From Colwellia sp. 20A7 (GTDB lineage Bacteria > Pseudomonadota > Gammaproteobacteria > Enterobacterales > Alteromonadaceae), in NCBI RefSeq assembly GCF_009832865.1, contig NZ_CP047130.1, positions 1,922,001 through 1,986,000 on the forward strand: a stretch of DNA of 64,000 nt, given 5' to 3'. Positions within the stretch are counted from its first letter, which is position 1, and each line of letters begins with the position of its first letter. The position numbers were made by a program, and so were the translations under genes. The notes under the pieces were generated by a model, which saw only the letters and a program-made list of their open reading frames with translations, did no database searches and was not told where the DNA came from. Shown in pieces: positions 27,564-42,569 of the stretch.

Positions 27564-28544
27564 ATGGGATTAAGCATGTCGTTAGAAACGTCACAATTAA
27601 ATGAATTAAATGAATTACATTGGTTAATGGAAATGCTTTATAACATTGACGTTGGCTTAGTTGTTTTAGATAAAGATTATAAAATTCAATTGTTTAATGG
27701 TTTTATGGAGAATCATAGTGGTTTTCTGCCTAGACAAGTAAAGGATAAGATAATTTTTGAGATCTTTGGTGAAATACCTAAGGATTGGTTTAAGCGTAAA
27801 GCTGAGTCGGTATTTTTATTAAAGAATAAAGCGTTTACTATTTGGGAACAGAGACCCCATTTATTTAAGTTTGATAGTTATCGCCCCGTTACGGGTAGTG
27901 CTGAATTTATGTATCAAAACACGACATTTATTCCATTGATTTCTTCAACTGGTGAAGTCACACATCTTTGTCTTCTTATTTACGATGTGACTGATAATGC
28001 AATAAATAAAATAAACCTAGAGAATGCAAATGAAGAGCTTAGCACCTTGAGTCAAACAGATGGCTTAACTCATTTGTTTAATCGCACTTATTGGGAAAGT
28101 TGTTTACAAACGGAATATAAACGTTGGGTTCGAAGCCGACATCCAAGTTCGTTAGTGATGCTTGATATTGATCACTTTAAAAGTGTTAATGACAATTATG
28201 GTCATTTAGTTGGTGATGAAGTTATTCGGCATATTTCAGCACTAATTATAGAGCAAGCACGCGAAACTGATATCTCTGGTCGGTATGGCGGTGAGGAGTT
28301 TACTATTATATTGGCTGATACAGAATTGAAAGGTGCTTATGTTTTTGCTGAACGTCTACGTAGAGCTGTAGAGGCTGCGGTAGTTAAATATAATGATATT
28401 GAAATAAAATACACTATCAGTTTAGGTATTGCAGAGATAGATGCCAGTATTAATACCCCTGAGGCTTGGATTGAATGTGCAGATACTGCACTTTATAACG
28501 CCAAAGAAAGTGGTCGAAATAAAGTTAGTTCACACCCAAAGTAA
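27564..28544 (+). CDS. PAS-GGDEF diguanylate cyclase
   Basis: A 326-residue protein. A PAS-like sensor domain occupies about 17-145, followed by a short coiled linker and a GGDEF domain from about 160. The active-site GGEEF is at 242-246 and the product-inhibition site RETD at 233-236, exactly five residues before. Both are intact, so it should be an active and feedback-inhibited c-di-GMP synthase. No membrane segment is seen. It follows the REC-CheC gene with a 40-base gap. The start may instead be the ATG at 27576, four codons in. Neither start has a strong ribosome binding site. Confidence 0.92.
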   Translation: MGLSMSLETSQLNELNELHWLMEMLYNIDVGLVVLDKDYKIQLFNGFMENHSGFLPRQVKDKIIFEIFGEIPKDWFKRKAESVFLLKNKAFTIWEQRPHLFKFDSYRPVTGSAEFMYQNTTFIPLISSTGEVTHLCLLIYDVTDNAINKINLENANEELSTLSQTDGLTHLFNRTYWESCLQTEYKRWVRSRHPSSLVMLDIDHFKSVNDNYGHLVGDEVIRHISALIIEQARETDISGRYGGEEFTIILADTELKGAYVFAERLRRAVEAAVVKYNDIEIKYTISLGIAEIDASINTPEAWIECADTALYNAKESGRNKVSSHPK

Positions 28545-28598
28545 GGGTAAACTAACGTTACTAATTTAGATAAACTGGATACTCATTCTATTAATATT

Positions 28599-30176
28599 TT
28601 ATTTATCAGGGGTACTTTGTTGTTTAACAATAATAAGTATTATGGGTACTAAAATAATCAATAATAAAATTAATCTAGGCCATTGGCTATAAGGTGTTTT
28701 TCCTGTAACTAATGGTACATCAGCTTTTAATACACCTTCTTCAAATTGTGGAATACGAGCAATATAATCGCCTTTATGATCAACAATAGCGGTAATACCA
28801 TTGTTTGTTGCTCGTAATAATGGCCTACCAAATTCTAATGCTCGCATACGAGCAATCTCCATATGCTGATGTGGTCCATGGGAGTGACCAAACCAAGCAT
28901 CATTACTCACTGTTAGCAGTAAATCAGTTTCTGGCGTTAAATTAGCGGCTAATTGATGTGGGAATGCAATTTCAAAGCATAGTAATGGCAACAAATGCAA
29001 ACCGTTAGCAATTAGGTTTTTTTGAACATAATCACCTCGACTAAAAGAAGACATGGGCAAATTGAAAAGAGGAGCTAAGGGACGCAATAACTCTTGAAAA
29101 GGAACAAATTCACCTATAGGCAATAAATGATGCTTAGAATAACGATTTTGATGGTTATAAAAGTAGCTTATTTCGTCTTCTGCTTGTGCTTTTCCTAACG
29201 TAATTAAACTATTAAAATACTCTTTACTTTCAAAGTTATAATTAAGAATACCGGTAATTATAGCACTATCATTTAAGCGAGCAGAGCTGTCTACTGTGGC
29301 TAAATAATCTTGAACGGTAGGCTCTAATGCGGGAATAGCTGATTCAGGCCAAATTATAATATCGGCATCATAATTAACGCGGGTAAGATCTAAATACTTA
29401 AGCATGGTTGGCCACTCTTGTTCAGGTGCCCATTTTATAGATTGAGCAATATTCCCCTGAACTAGCGCTACTTTTGTTGTTTTACCATTCGTTTTTACCC
29501 ACACAACGTGAGATAAAATAAAACTGAGCAAAGCCAATGAACAAATAATAGCTGTTGGAAATACCAATTTCTTATGGTTTTGATGTGTTAATGCGATAAA
29601 AATTTTGACTAAAGATATATTTATTAATAAGACAATTGCTGTTACTCCTACCTCACCAATAAGAGGAACAAAACTAGCCAAAGGACTATCTATTTGGCTA
29701 TAGCCTAATGAAAGCCAAGGAAAGCCAGTAAGGACTACACTACGTAGGTATTCACAAATAAGCCAAAATGAAGGGAGTAGCCACAAGTTTAACTGTCGAT
29801 TTTTAGAAAATCGTGCTGTTAAATAACCCGCGAGAGCAGGGAATATTGTCAGATAAAGGCAAAGTAGTAGCATTAAGGCTAACGAGATAATTAATGGCAA
29901 GCCACCGAATTGATCAATACTAACGTGAACCCAACTAATACCACTGGCAAACCAACCAAAGGCAAATAAGCCCATGAGTTTGGCCGCTTTTCTAGGTGAA
30001 GCGTTTAATATCTTATAAAAAACAAAAGCAGGAATAAATAAAGTTAAGTACCACTGCGAAAAAGGGGCATAAGCTAAAACTAAGCTTAAGCCCGCCAAGA
30101 AGCAAAGCCAATAATCTTTATTCTTTAGTTTTTTCATTAAACGAGAATAGAGCATTTTAACGTTTATTTTAGTCAC
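28599..30176 (-). CDS. lnt: Apolipoprotein N-acyltransferase
   Basis: A 525-residue inner-membrane enzyme that adds the third acyl chain to lipoproteins. N-terminal membrane helices are followed by a periplasmic nitrilase-like domain with the catalytic triad visible as E278 (WPESAIP), K348 (RYSKHHLLPIGEFVPF) and C400 (LLCFEIAFP), then a final helix. The start drawn is a GTG overlapping the end of corC by eight bases; ATGs at 30155 or 30137 would also give a functional N-terminus. It is last in the operon miaB(separate)-ybeZ-ybeY-corC-lnt, the same order as in E. coli. Confidence 0.96.
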   Translation of the reverse strand: MTKINVKMLYSRLMKKLKNKDYWLCFLAGLSLVLAYAPFSQWYLTLFIPAFVFYKILNASPRKAAKLMGLFAFGWFASGISWVHVSIDQFGGLPLIISLALMLLLCLYLTIFPALAGYLTARFSKNRQLNLWLLPSFWLICEYLRSVVLTGFPWLSLGYSQIDSPLASFVPLIGEVGVTAIVLLINISLVKIFIALTHQNHKKLVFPTAIICSLALLSFILSHVVWVKTNGKTTKVALVQGNIAQSIKWAPEQEWPTMLKYLDLTRVNYDADIIIWPESAIPALEPTVQDYLATVDSSARLNDSAIITGILNYNFESKEYFNSLITLGKAQAEDEISYFYNHQNRYSKHHLLPIGEFVPFQELLRPLAPLFNLPMSSFSRGDYVQKNLIANGLHLLPLLCFEIAFPHQLAANLTPETDLLLTVSNDAWFGHSHGPHQHMEIARMRALEFGRPLLRATNNGITAIVDHKGDYIARIPQFEEGVLKADVPLVTGKTPYSQWPRLILLLIILVPIILIIVKQQSTPDK

Positions 30177-31062
30177 TCACTTTACCATTAATTGTATGTT
30201 TTTTATTAACAGTAACTTGTAACATTTGCATACACCGAGTGTCTGCTGCTACTACTTTAAACTCAAAGTTTCCAATAGTAACTTGCTCACCTTTTCTTGG
30301 CATATGATGTAGGTTGTGCAAAATAATACCTGAAATAGTATCAGCTGATTTTTCGTCAAAATCACTATTGAAATAGCTATTAAAATCTTCAAGTTCGGTT
30401 AATGCTCTTACCAAATAGACATTACCTGCAAGTACTTTTATATCTTCTTCAATATCTTCATCGGTTTCATCTTCAATTTCACCAACAATTTGTTCAAGAA
30501 TATCTTCTATTGTGATAACACCTGAAATACCACCATACTCATCAGCAACTAATGCCATATGGTAACGATTTGAACGGAATTCTTTTAATAACGGCTCAAC
30601 TTTTTTACTTTCTGGAACGATGATCGCTGGGCGAATTATCTCATTTAAACTAAATTCTTGATAATCTATGCCCAAGTTAACACTATTAAAGCCAAAAGCG
30701 ATTAAATCTTTGGCTAACAAAATCCCATCTACATGATCAATATCTTCATTAACGACAGGAAATCTAGAGTGGCCGGATTCCAAAATTATAGGTAAAAATT
30801 CATCTAAACTTTGGTTTCTGTCAATGGTTACCATTTGTGAGCGAGGGATCATGATATCGCGAACACGCATCTCTGATACACCTAAAACGCCTTCAATCAT
30901 TAATTTGGTTTCGGGGTTTATAAGCTCACGACCTTCAGCACCAGTTAATACGTCTACAAGGTCATTTTTATTTTTCGGTTCAAGACGAAACATTTGCATA
31001 AAGTTGTGAAAAAAAGATTTCTTCTTTGAACCGCTATTCGAGTGGGGGTTGTCATCGCTCAT
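30169..31062 (-). CDS. corC: CorC/YbeX, CBS-domain protein
   Basis: A 297-residue cytoplasmic protein with two CBS domains (around IMIPRSQMVTIDRNQSLDEF and the DEYGGISGVITIEDILEQIVGEI segment) and a C-terminal CorC_HlyC domain. It is linked to magnesium/cobalt export and, in E. coli as YbeX, to ribosome metabolism. The gene lies between ybeY and lnt and overlaps lnt, as in the conserved operon. Length is normal. Confidence 0.95.
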   Translation of the reverse strand: MSDDNPHSNSGSKKKSFFHNFMQMFRLEPKNKNDLVDVLTGAEGRELINPETKLMIEGVLGVSEMRVRDIMIPRSQMVTIDRNQSLDEFLPIILESGHSRFPVVNEDIDHVDGILLAKDLIAFGFNSVNLGIDYQEFSLNEIIRPAIIVPESKKVEPLLKEFRSNRYHMALVADEYGGISGVITIEDILEQIVGEIEDETDEDIEEDIKVLAGNVYLVRALTELEDFNSYFNSDFDEKSADTISGIILHNLHHMPRKGEQVTIGNFEFKVVAADTRCMQMLQVTVNKKHTINGKVSD

Positions 31063-31088
31063 AGAGCTTGGGTATTTCCTATATTAAT

Positions 31089-31544
31089 TTATACGTTATA
31101 TGGGTCGTTAATGGTTAGTGTAGCTAAAATTTTTATTTCTAGCGCTTCCATCTCATTTGCATCAGTATCGTTTATATGATCATATCCTAATAAATGCAAG
31201 CATCCATGTATTACCATATGTGCCCAATGATCAAATAATACTTTCTTTTGCTCTTTTGATTCTTGTTCTACAACCTGTGAGCAAATGACTAAGTCACCTA
31301 ATAAATTAAGCTCAATGCCTTCAGGGACTTCGAAAGGAAAAGATAACACATTAGTAGGCTTATCTTTTTGTCTGTATTGTTTATTAAGTTGCTGGCTTTC
31401 TTGACTATTTACCAGGCGTATAGTTAACTCAAATTCTTGTTCTGTTACGCTAGTTAATGCAGCATCAACCCACTGTTGAAACAGTTCAGCAGAGGGGAGG
31501 TTTGACGCATCACAGGCATTTTGTAAATCAACGATATTTTTCAT
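31089..31544 (-). CDS. ybeY: Endoribonuclease YbeY
   Basis: A 151-residue zinc-dependent endoribonuclease needed for 16S rRNA 3'-end maturation and ribosome quality control. The HxxxHxxxxxH zinc motif is complete: H113, H117 and H123 in [11 protein letters not shown]. The conserved [12 protein letters not shown] segment is at 65-76. Its ATG overlaps the stop of ybeZ (TAATG), so the two are translationally coupled. Confidence 0.97.
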   Translation of the reverse strand: MKNIVDLQNACDASNLPSAELFQQWVDAALTSVTEQEFELTIRLVNSQESQQLNKQYRQKDKPTNVLSFPFEVPEGIELNLLGDLVICSQVVEQESKEQKKVLFDHWAHMVIHGCLHLLGYDHINDTDANEMEALEIKILATLTINDPYNV

Positions 31545-32635
31545 TACTTAGAACTACTTGCTTGATTTTCTTTTAGCTTCTTTTGTCTATTTAATTTTTG
31601 TTCATGCGATTCATAAGCATCAACCACTTTAGCGACAACAGGATGGCGAACTACATCTTTTGATTGGAAAAAGTTAAAGCTAATACCGTTAATATCTTGC
31701 AACACTTCTATAGCATCACGCAAACCTGATGTTTGGTGTTTAGGTAAATCAACTTGTGTTATATCACCGGTGATAACCGCTCTAGAATTGAAACCAATAC
31801 GCGTTAAAAACATTTTCATTTGTTCAACCGTTGTATTCTGGCTTTCATCTAAAATAATAAAAGCATCATTTAGAGTTCTACCACGCATATAAGCTAAAGG
31901 AGCAATTTCGATAACATTACGTTCAATCAGCTTTTCAACGCGCTCAAAACCTAACATTTCAAATAATGCATCATAAAGCGGTCTTAAGTAAGGGTCTATT
32001 TTTTGTGATAAATCACCAGGTAAAAAACCTAACTTTTCACCTGCTTCTACAGCAGGGCGAGTAAGAAGTATTCGACGTACTTCTTGACGCTCTAATGCAT
32101 CGACAGCGCAAGCAACAGCAAGGTAAGTTTTGCCTGTACCGGCTACGCCAACACCAAAGCTAATATCGTTAGTTACTATATTTTGCACATAAGACTGTTG
32201 ATTACCATTACGTGGCTTAACGGTGCCGCGTTTAGTTTTGATGGTCACCATTTTTTCATAGTTTGCACCTAATTCTGATGCTTCTTTAGTATTACTTGAT
32301 GCATCGGTTGAGCTATCTTGCTCTAACATGTCGGCTTCAATGATTGCAAGATGAACCATTTCACTGGTAATCTCTTTATCTTGTCCTTTTACAGGGGCAG
32401 TTTCTATGTATAAATTCTTTAATAAATCAATAACAGCAATACAATGACTATCTTTGCCTAAAACGGTAAATTGACTACCACGATAGCTAATTTTAACCCC
32501 TAAACGACGTTCAATCGTTTTTAAATGATCATCCATAGGACCACATAAGTTAGCCTGACGTACGTTATCAACAGGCTCTAAGCTTAATTGATGGCTATCT
32601 TGTTTACTTGTTTGCTCTATTGATTTATCAGTCAA
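31544..32635 (-). CDS. ybeZ: PhoH-like ATPase YbeZ
   Basis: A 363-residue PhoH-family ATPase, thought to work with YbeY in RNA metabolism. Walker A is GVAGTGKT at 163-170 and the Walker B/helicase-like segment is [11 protein letters not shown]. The N-terminal 80 residues resemble a KH-like domain ([16 protein letters not shown]). The long Ser/Asp-rich linker near 105-125 is variable in the family. It is the first gene of the ybeZ-ybeY-corC-lnt run, 48 bases after miaB. Confidence 0.95.
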   Translation of the reverse strand: MTDKSIEQTSKQDSHQLSLEPVDNVRQANLCGPMDDHLKTIERRLGVKISYRGSQFTVLGKDSHCIAVIDLLKNLYIETAPVKGQDKEITSEMVHLAIIEADMLEQDSSTDASSNTKEASELGANYEKMVTIKTKRGTVKPRNGNQQSYVQNIVTNDISFGVGVAGTGKTYLAVACAVDALERQEVRRILLTRPAVEAGEKLGFLPGDLSQKIDPYLRPLYDALFEMLGFERVEKLIERNVIEIAPLAYMRGRTLNDAFIILDESQNTTVEQMKMFLTRIGFNSRAVITGDITQVDLPKHQTSGLRDAIEVLQDINGISFNFFQSKDVVRHPVVAKVVDAYESHEQKLNRQKKLKENQASSSK

Positions 32636-32683
32636 AATATCATCCTGTCTTTTATAGGGGCTTATAGTATTTAATTACAATGT

Positions 32684-34141
32684 TTAACTTACAGGGTTAT
32701 AAGTTCCAACACCTAAATCGTCAATATTACTTATGATTGATTTTGATGTTTTATGGTGGTTGTTAGCTAATATATCAGCAGGAGAATGAGCTATTCTTAG
32801 CCCCATTTCACTTTCCTGACGAATTAATTCACCACGTAAAGAGTTAGCATAAACATCAGTAATTTTTACGTCAACAAACTGGCCGATCACTGAATGTGGC
32901 GCAACAAAATTAACGGTGCGATTATTTTCAGTTTTACCACGTAATTCCATTGGGTTTTTCTTTGATGGACCTTCAACTAATATACGTTGTTCTGTATTAA
33001 GCATTTGTCTGGCGATGCGTAATGCTTGTTGAGTAATTTTATCTTGTAAGAGTGCTAAGCGCTCTTTCTTTGTTTCATCGCTAATATCATCAGGCAAATC
33101 AGCAGCTGGCGTACCAGGGCGAGCGCTATAAATAAAGCTAAAGCTTAAATCAAAATTAACCGCTTCAATTAAATTCATAGTATCCATAAAATCGTCATTA
33201 CTTTCACCAGGGAAACCGATGATAAAATCAGAAGACATACAAAGCTCTGGGCGCACTTTTTTCAATTTACGAATTTGAGATTTATACTCAATAGCCGTAT
33301 GCCCACGTTTCATTTGGGTTAAAATTCTATCACAACCACTTTGTACCGGTAGGTGTAAATGATTGACTAATTCTGGCACATCAGCATAAGCGTCGATAAT
33401 ATCATCTGTAAATTCAACAGGATGTGAAGTCGTATAACGGATACGGTCAATACCATCTATAGTGGCAACTAAACGTACTAAGTCAGCAAAACGACAAATA
33501 CTACCGTCGTGCATTTCACCACGGTAAGCATTAACATTTTGCCCTAACAAGTTTACTTCGCGCACATTTTGCTCAGCAAGTTGGGCTATTTCATATAATA
33601 CATCATCAAGCGGGCGACTAACTTCCTCACCACGAGTATATGGTACAACACAGAAAGTACAATATTTACTACAGCCTTCCATAATTGAAACAAAAGCACT
33701 CGGGCCGTCTGCAACTGGCTCAGGTAAACGATCAAATTTTTCAATTTCAGGGAAACTAACATCAACAATAGATTTAGTGCCACGCTCTAATTGATTTAGC
33801 ATTTCAGGTAAACGGTGCAATGTTTGTGGACCAAAAACCATATCTACAAATGGTGCACGTTTGCGTATAGCATCACCTTCTTGTGAGGCAACACATCCAC
33901 CAACACCGATCACTAAATTAGGATTTATGTCTTTTAAGTTTTTCCAACGCCCAAGCTGATGGAAAACTTTTTCTTGTGCTTTCTCACGAATTGAGCAGGT
34001 ATTGAGTAAAATCACATCAGCATCTTCAGCTTCTTGTGCTAGTTCAAAACCATGAGTTGAATCTAGTAGTTCGGCCATTTTTTGCGAGTCATACTCGTTC
34101 ATTTGACAGCCCCAAGTTTTGATATATAGCTTTTTACTCAT
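32684..34141 (-). CDS. miaB: tRNA-2-methylthio-N6-isopentenyladenosine synthase MiaB
   Basis: A 485-residue radical-SAM methylthiotransferase that modifies A37 of tRNAs. The auxiliary iron-sulfur cluster cysteines are C12, C49 and C83 ([28 protein letters not shown]); the radical-SAM cluster cysteines are C157, C161 and C164 ([16 protein letters not shown]). A TRAM domain follows near 380-445. The C-terminus is about 10-25 residues longer than in E. coli. It is divergent from ubiF, as in E. coli. Confidence 0.98.
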   Translation of the reverse strand: MSKKLYIKTWGCQMNEYDSQKMAELLDSTHGFELAQEAEDADVILLNTCSIREKAQEKVFHQLGRWKNLKDINPNLVIGVGGCVASQEGDAIRKRAPFVDMVFGPQTLHRLPEMLNQLERGTKSIVDVSFPEIEKFDRLPEPVADGPSAFVSIMEGCSKYCTFCVVPYTRGEEVSRPLDDVLYEIAQLAEQNVREVNLLGQNVNAYRGEMHDGSICRFADLVRLVATIDGIDRIRYTTSHPVEFTDDIIDAYADVPELVNHLHLPVQSGCDRILTQMKRGHTAIEYKSQIRKLKKVRPELCMSSDFIIGFPGESNDDFMDTMNLIEAVNFDLSFSFIYSARPGTPAADLPDDISDETKKERLALLQDKITQQALRIARQMLNTEQRILVEGPSKKNPMELRGKTENNRTVNFVAPHSVIGQFVDVKITDVYANSLRGELIRQESEMGLRIAHSPADILANNHHKTSKSIISNIDDLGVGTYNPVS

Positions 34142-34379
34142 TTATTTTACTCTTACAAATTCGTTTAACGATAGAAACCGACATCTAATTGACTCAATTT
34201 ACATTGAATGCCAATTGATTTGTCGATAAAAGGAGCCGTATTTTACATTAATTTAATCAAACATTCGAGCAAACTCCGTGTTGTTTCGGTGAAATTAATT
34301 TCTCTTTATTATCACTAGGTTTAACTCAGGCTCTTCGCTACAATAACGGGTACTATTTTTAAATGGAAATAAGGGCAAA

Positions 34380-35645
34380 ATGAAAGATTTTGATTGTGTT
34401 GTTGTCGGTGGAGGCATGGTAGGTGCAGCAAGTGCATTAGCATTAGCGCAGCTGGGTTTAACAGTAGCTTTAGTTGAGCAACATGAGCCTCAATCTTTTT
34501 CGAAAGAACAAGGTTTTGATTTACGTGTTTCAGCTATATCGTTAGCCTCTCAATACTTATTAGAGCAACTCGGTGCGTGGGCACAAGTAATGCAATGGCG
34601 AGCTTGCCCTTACAAACGTTTAGGTGTTTGGGAGCAGGAATATGCTTATACTGAGTTTAATGCTGATAGTATTAAGCAGACTCATTTAGGGCATATTGTT
34701 GAAAATAGGCTATTACAATTATCTTTATGGCAACAAATTAAACTGCAGTCGAATATTGAGGTGTTTTGCCCTGAAAAACTGATTTCGTTATCTCAAAATA
34801 ATGATAAAGCGACGTTAGTGCTAGAGCATATAAGTTTAACCGCTAAGGTAGTGATAGCTGCTGATGGTGCTAATTCCCAAATGAGAGATTTAGTCAATAT
34901 AGGCGTTACTTCATGGGATTATCAACAATCAGCCATGCTTATTAATGTTAAAACGAAAATGTCTCAGCAAGATATAACTTGGCAGCAATATTTACCTACA
35001 GGCCCTGTAGCATTTTTACCCTTAACAAAAGAAACTTTAACGCAAAGCACCTTATCAAAAAATACAGTATCACCAATATCGCACGAACAAAACTCACCAG
35101 AGAAAACTGATTGTGCCGGTTATGCGTCTTTAGTTTGGTATCATCAACGTGATGAAATTAAACGACTATCCGCTTTATCAAATCAACAATTGCAACAGGA
35201 AATATTGTCAGTGTTTCCTAAAAGGTTAGGACAAATAGAAGTACTAGATAAAGGGGCTTTTCCATTAACTCGACGTCATGCCAATACTTATCAGAAAAAT
35301 CGTGTGCTGTTGTTAGGCGACGCAGCCCATACAATAAATCCAATGGCGGGGCAGGGCGTTAATTTAGGCTTTAAGGACGTTCAAGCATTACAAACTGTAA
35401 TTTCTTGTGCTATTGGTAATGGCGAATGTTGGCATAATACGGATGTATTAAGCCGCTATGAAACGATGAGACGTAAGGATAACTTGCTGATGCAATCAAC
35501 CATGGATGTTTTATACCATGCATTTAGCCACCCATCGCCATTAATTAAAACCTTAAGAAATGCGAGTTTATTCGCGGTTAGTAAAGTTCCTGGATTGAAT
35601 AGTGTCGTAAAAAATAAAGCCTTGGCTTATGCTTGTGGTGTTTAG
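34380..35645 (+). CDS. ubiF: FAD-dependent ubiquinone biosynthesis hydroxylase (UbiF-like)
   Basis: A 421-residue flavin monooxygenase of the UbiH/UbiF/VisC group. The FAD-binding VVGGGMVGAASALALAQLG starts at residue 7; the second FAD motif GDAAHTINPMAGQGVNLGFKD is in the C-terminal half, and DG motif AADGANSQMRDL lies near 160. These enzymes hydroxylate the ubiquinone ring. The position next to miaB matches ubiF in E. coli, which favours UbiF (C6 hydroxylation) over UbiH or UbiI. An insertion rich in Ser/Thr near 215-245 is unusual. Family assignment is firm, the exact ring position less so. Confidence 0.85.
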   Translation: MKDFDCVVVGGGMVGAASALALAQLGLTVALVEQHEPQSFSKEQGFDLRVSAISLASQYLLEQLGAWAQVMQWRACPYKRLGVWEQEYAYTEFNADSIKQTHLGHIVENRLLQLSLWQQIKLQSNIEVFCPEKLISLSQNNDKATLVLEHISLTAKVVIAADGANSQMRDLVNIGVTSWDYQQSAMLINVKTKMSQQDITWQQYLPTGPVAFLPLTKETLTQSTLSKNTVSPISHEQNSPEKTDCAGYASLVWYHQRDEIKRLSALSNQQLQQEILSVFPKRLGQIEVLDKGAFPLTRRHANTYQKNRVLLLGDAAHTINPMAGQGVNLGFKDVQALQTVISCAIGNGECWHNTDVLSRYETMRRKDNLLMQSTMDVLYHAFSHPSPLIKTLRNASLFAVSKVPGLNSVVKNKALAYACGV

Positions 35646-35721
35646 GTAAATCCAGTTAAGAACAATTCCAATTCAGAGCAATTAATCGTAGTGTAAATAT
35701 TTTCTATCCTGGCTTAAAAAT

Positions 35722-35751
35722 AAAAAAAGAAGGTTAAAGCCTTCTTTTTTT
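35722..35751. terminator. Bidirectional terminator between ubiF and purB
   Basis: AAAAAGAAGG / CCTTCTTTTT stem with a six-base loop (TTAAAG). It has T on its 3' side on both strands, so it can end the convergent ubiF and purB transcripts. Confidence 0.88.
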
Positions 35752-35785
35752 ATTAACAATTAATAATTCTATTTAAATGGAATTA

Positions 35786-37165
<1,380 letters not shown>

Positions 37166-37235
37166 CTAGGTTAAAAATTTATGTTTTAAAGTATGTGTTA
37201 AAAACTATTTCTTAAAAATATGGGTACAAAGTAGG

Positions 37236-37877
37236 TTAAATAGTGTTTAAAAGTTGTTGTGCTGTTTTTACTATTTTGTTTCGATTGAAAAATATACTTC
37301 TACGTTTACCGCCCACTTGTCGCCATAACACTGCTGCTCGTATGCCGGCCAATAGTAAAGCTCTAATTTTATGCTGATTTACCGGTTGTTTTAATATATT
37401 TGGCTCGCCCGTTACTTGAATACGAGATCCTAAGGGGCTGATAATATCACTATATATGCTAGCGAAGCTGGAAATAAGTGTATCGCTGGTTATGCTGTAA
37501 TGGTCTATTTGTCGTTTACTTGCATCAATACGTTCACCAAGTTTAGATAACTGCTTTGGCTGTTTTGCTAATTTTCGCTCGAGGTTTATTAAACCAATAA
37601 TATAGCGGGTAAGCTCTGGATCTTTAACTTTTTTACCTTCGCTATTACTATTTTCACTTGATGGATCGCCTAAATGATTGACTAAAAGTTTGAGCCCCAA
37701 CTTCACATTTTCTAATTCACCGCCATATACTGCTAAAGTATTTTCGGGGGAAGTCATGGTTATACTACTAACCAACACAGTCAATTCATTTTCGTCAACT
37801 TGCCCAGTACGCGAAACTTGCTGTACAAGGTGTGCTGCTTGAAAAATAGCGGCTAAGGTTATCGTTTGATCTTTCAT
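37236..37877 (-). CDS. hflD: HflD, high-frequency lysogenization protein homologue
   Basis: A 213-residue, mostly helical, membrane-associated protein with the family features LAAIFQAAHLVQQVSRTG at the start, LINLERKL in the middle and KIRALLLAGIRAAVLWRQVGGKR near the end. E. coli HflD interacts with phage lambda CII; its native role is unclear. It lies between mnmA and purB, the conserved position. Confidence 0.94.
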   Translation of the reverse strand: MKDQTITLAAIFQAAHLVQQVSRTGQVDENELTVLVSSITMTSPENTLAVYGGELENVKLGLKLLVNHLGDPSSENSNSEGKKVKDPELTRYIIGLINLERKLAKQPKQLSKLGERIDASKRQIDHYSITSDTLISSFASIYSDIISPLGSRIQVTGEPNILKQPVNQHKIRALLLAGIRAAVLWRQVGGKRRSIFFNRNKIVKTAQQLLNTI

Positions 37878-37926
37878 TGCTACTTTAACTACTTCTTTAA
37901 ATAGGTTTGTTATCGTTGATAAATAA

Positions 37927-39096
37927 TTAACGAATCAAGGTATTGATAATACCGCCACCAAGACATACATCGTCTTGATAAAATACGACAGATTGACCTG
38001 GAGTTACAGAGCTTTGAGGCTCATCAAAATCAATTTGATACTGTGGGCTATTATCTTCATTTTTTGTTATTGACTGACCTAGTGGTGTAACGGTGCAAGC
38101 AACATCATCTTGTCTATAACGTGTTTTTACTGTGCATTTTATTGGTGCAGATAATTCTTGTCGGTCAACCCAATGTAATTGATTGGCAATTAAGCCCTTT
38201 GAAAATAGGCGAGGGTGATTATGTCCTTGACCAACAATAAGTACATTACGTAATAAGTCTTTTTCCACTACATACCAAGGCTCTTCACCAGCATTAGCTA
38301 AACCGCCTATACGTAAACCTTTGCGTTGACCTAGGGTGTGATACATTAAACCATCATGATGGCCGACAGCATCACCTTCAGCTGATTCAATAATACCTGG
38401 TTGCGCAGGTAAATATTGGCCTAAAAAGTCTTTAAATTTTCGCTCACCAATAAAGCAAATACCGGTACTGTCTTTTTTATTATGTGTTACTAATCCAGCT
38501 TTTTCAGCAATAGCACGTACTTCAGGTTTCTCAATATTGCCCACAGGAAATAACGTATGTGAAAGTTGTTTTTCATCTAATGTGTATAAAAAATAACTTT
38601 GATCTTTATTATTGTCCAGCCCACGAAGCATGGTCCAATGGCCATCAATAAATTGACGCTGCACATAGTGACCCGTAGCAATATAATCAGCACCTAAATC
38701 TTCACAAGCAAACTCTAAAAAAGCTTTGAATTTTATTTCTTTGTTGCACATTATATCGGGATTTGGTGTTCTACCTGCTTTATATTCCGCCAAAAAGTAT
38801 TCAAATACATTGTCCCAATACTCAGTGGCAAAATTAATCGTGTGCAATTTAATGTCTAATTTGTCACAAATAGCTTGAGCATCTTCTAAATCTTGTGCTG
38901 CTGCACAATATTCATCGGTATCATCTTCTTCCCAGTTTTTCATGAACAAGCCTTCAACTTGATAGCCTTGCTCTTTTAATAAATAGGCAGAAACGGAGGA
39001 GTCTACACCGCCAGACATACCAACAATTACTTTCATTGTTTGTGGTGATGAAGGTGCTAGTGTTTTGTTTTGTGGATCTTGCAGCTCAATAGACAT
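37927..39096 (-). CDS. mnmA: tRNA 2-thiouridylase MnmA
   Basis: A 389-residue enzyme that installs sulfur at uridine 34 of Lys, Glu and Gln tRNAs. The PP-loop GMSGGVDSS is at 26-34; the catalytic cysteines are C117 ([12 protein letters not shown]) and C214 ([10 protein letters not shown]). The N-terminus has about ten residues more than E. coli MnmA; the ATG at residue 21 is an alternative start. In E. coli nudJ lies between rluE and mnmA; here only about 100 non-coding bases separate them. Confidence 0.98.
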   Translation of the reverse strand: MSIELQDPQNKTLAPSSPQTMKVIVGMSGGVDSSVSAYLLKEQGYQVEGLFMKNWEEDDTDEYCAAAQDLEDAQAICDKLDIKLHTINFATEYWDNVFEYFLAEYKAGRTPNPDIMCNKEIKFKAFLEFACEDLGADYIATGHYVQRQFIDGHWTMLRGLDNNKDQSYFLYTLDEKQLSHTLFPVGNIEKPEVRAIAEKAGLVTHNKKDSTGICFIGERKFKDFLGQYLPAQPGIIESAEGDAVGHHDGLMYHTLGQRKGLRIGGLANAGEEPWYVVEKDLLRNVLIVGQGHNHPRLFSKGLIANQLHWVDRQELSAPIKCTVKTRYRQDDVACTVTPLGQSITKNEDNSPQYQIDFDEPQSSVTPGQSVVFYQDDVCLGGGIINTLIR

Positions 39097-39204
39097 TGAA
39101 AACTCTTGGTTTTAAAAATTAATGTACACGATAAATGGGCGCAGAATTATAGCACGCTCATTATCGTGATTAAATAGCCATGGTTAAGAACAATTGTCAT
39201 TAAT

Positions 39205-39825
39205 CTAATCAATTACCTTATATGTACCATTATCAATATTATTTATTGTCCATTGGCCAATGGAAAAACGTATTAAGCGTAGTGTAGGATAACCAATATG
39301 AGCAGTCATTCGTCTAACTTGACGGTTTCTGCCTTCAGTAATAATTATTTCTAGCCAGGTCGTTGGGATATTGGCGCGTTCTCTTATCGGCGGAATACGT
39401 TGCCATATATTTGGTTGTTCCATTACCGCTATTTTGGCTGGTAATGTCATGCCATCTTTAAGTGTTACGCCTTTACGTAACATTGCTAAATCATTTTCGG
39501 TTGGGCTGCCTTCTACTTGTACCCAATAGGTTTTAGCTGTTTTCTTTTTCGGGTTCGCTATTTGATGTTGTAATTTCCCATCATTAGTTAGCATTAATAA
39601 TCCTTCACTATCTCTATCTAAACGACCTGCTGCATAGACGTTTTCGATAGGAATATAATCTTTTAATGTTTTTCGCTGTTGTTTCCCTTCGTGTTTTTCA
39701 TCAGTAAATTGGCATAAAACATCAAAAGGTTTATTAAATAGTACAATCTTACGATCACTTTTATCTGGTCGTACCTTTGTTTGTTGTTTGGCTCTATATC
39801 TTGTATGGTCTTTGTTGTTGTTCAT
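39205..39825 (-). CDS. rluE: 23S rRNA pseudouridine synthase RluE
   Basis: A 206-residue RsuA-family pseudouridine synthase. The catalytic motif [11 protein letters not shown] has D70 as nucleophile; [12 protein letters not shown] and the ending segment IGQWTIN are family landmarks. There is no S4 domain, as expected for RluE, which modifies U2457 in E. coli. Position between mnmA and the isocitrate dehydrogenase gene matches E. coli. The first 25 residues are basic and variable. Confidence 0.92.
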   Translation of the reverse strand: MNNNKDHTRYRAKQQTKVRPDKSDRKIVLFNKPFDVLCQFTDEKHEGKQQRKTLKDYIPIENVYAAGRLDRDSEGLLMLTNDGKLQHQIANPKKKTAKTYWVQVEGSPTENDLAMLRKGVTLKDGMTLPAKIAVMEQPNIWQRIPPIRERANIPTTWLEIIITEGRNRQVRRMTAHIGYPTLRLIRFSIGQWTINNIDNGTYKVID

Positions 39826-42378
<2,553 letters not shown>

Positions 42379-42436
42379 ATATTAGTAGATATACAGTAAA
42401 AGTGTAAACTATAAACGGAAAGTTTTTAATTACACC

Positions 42437-42473
42437 TAAAGCCCTGACGATGAATAATTGTTAGGGTTTTTTT
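42437..42473 (+). terminator. Rho-independent terminator of icd
   Basis: CCCTGACGA pairs with TTGTTAGGG (including two G-U pairs in RNA) around a seven-base loop, followed by seven T. Confidence 0.85.
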
Positions 42474-42569
42474 GTGTTTAATAAATATTGAGTATATTAA
42501 ACCTGTGTTTTAAGTTTGCTTAGTATATAATCCGCCACCTTATTAGTGTTTTGTTGTTCTAGGTGATGT

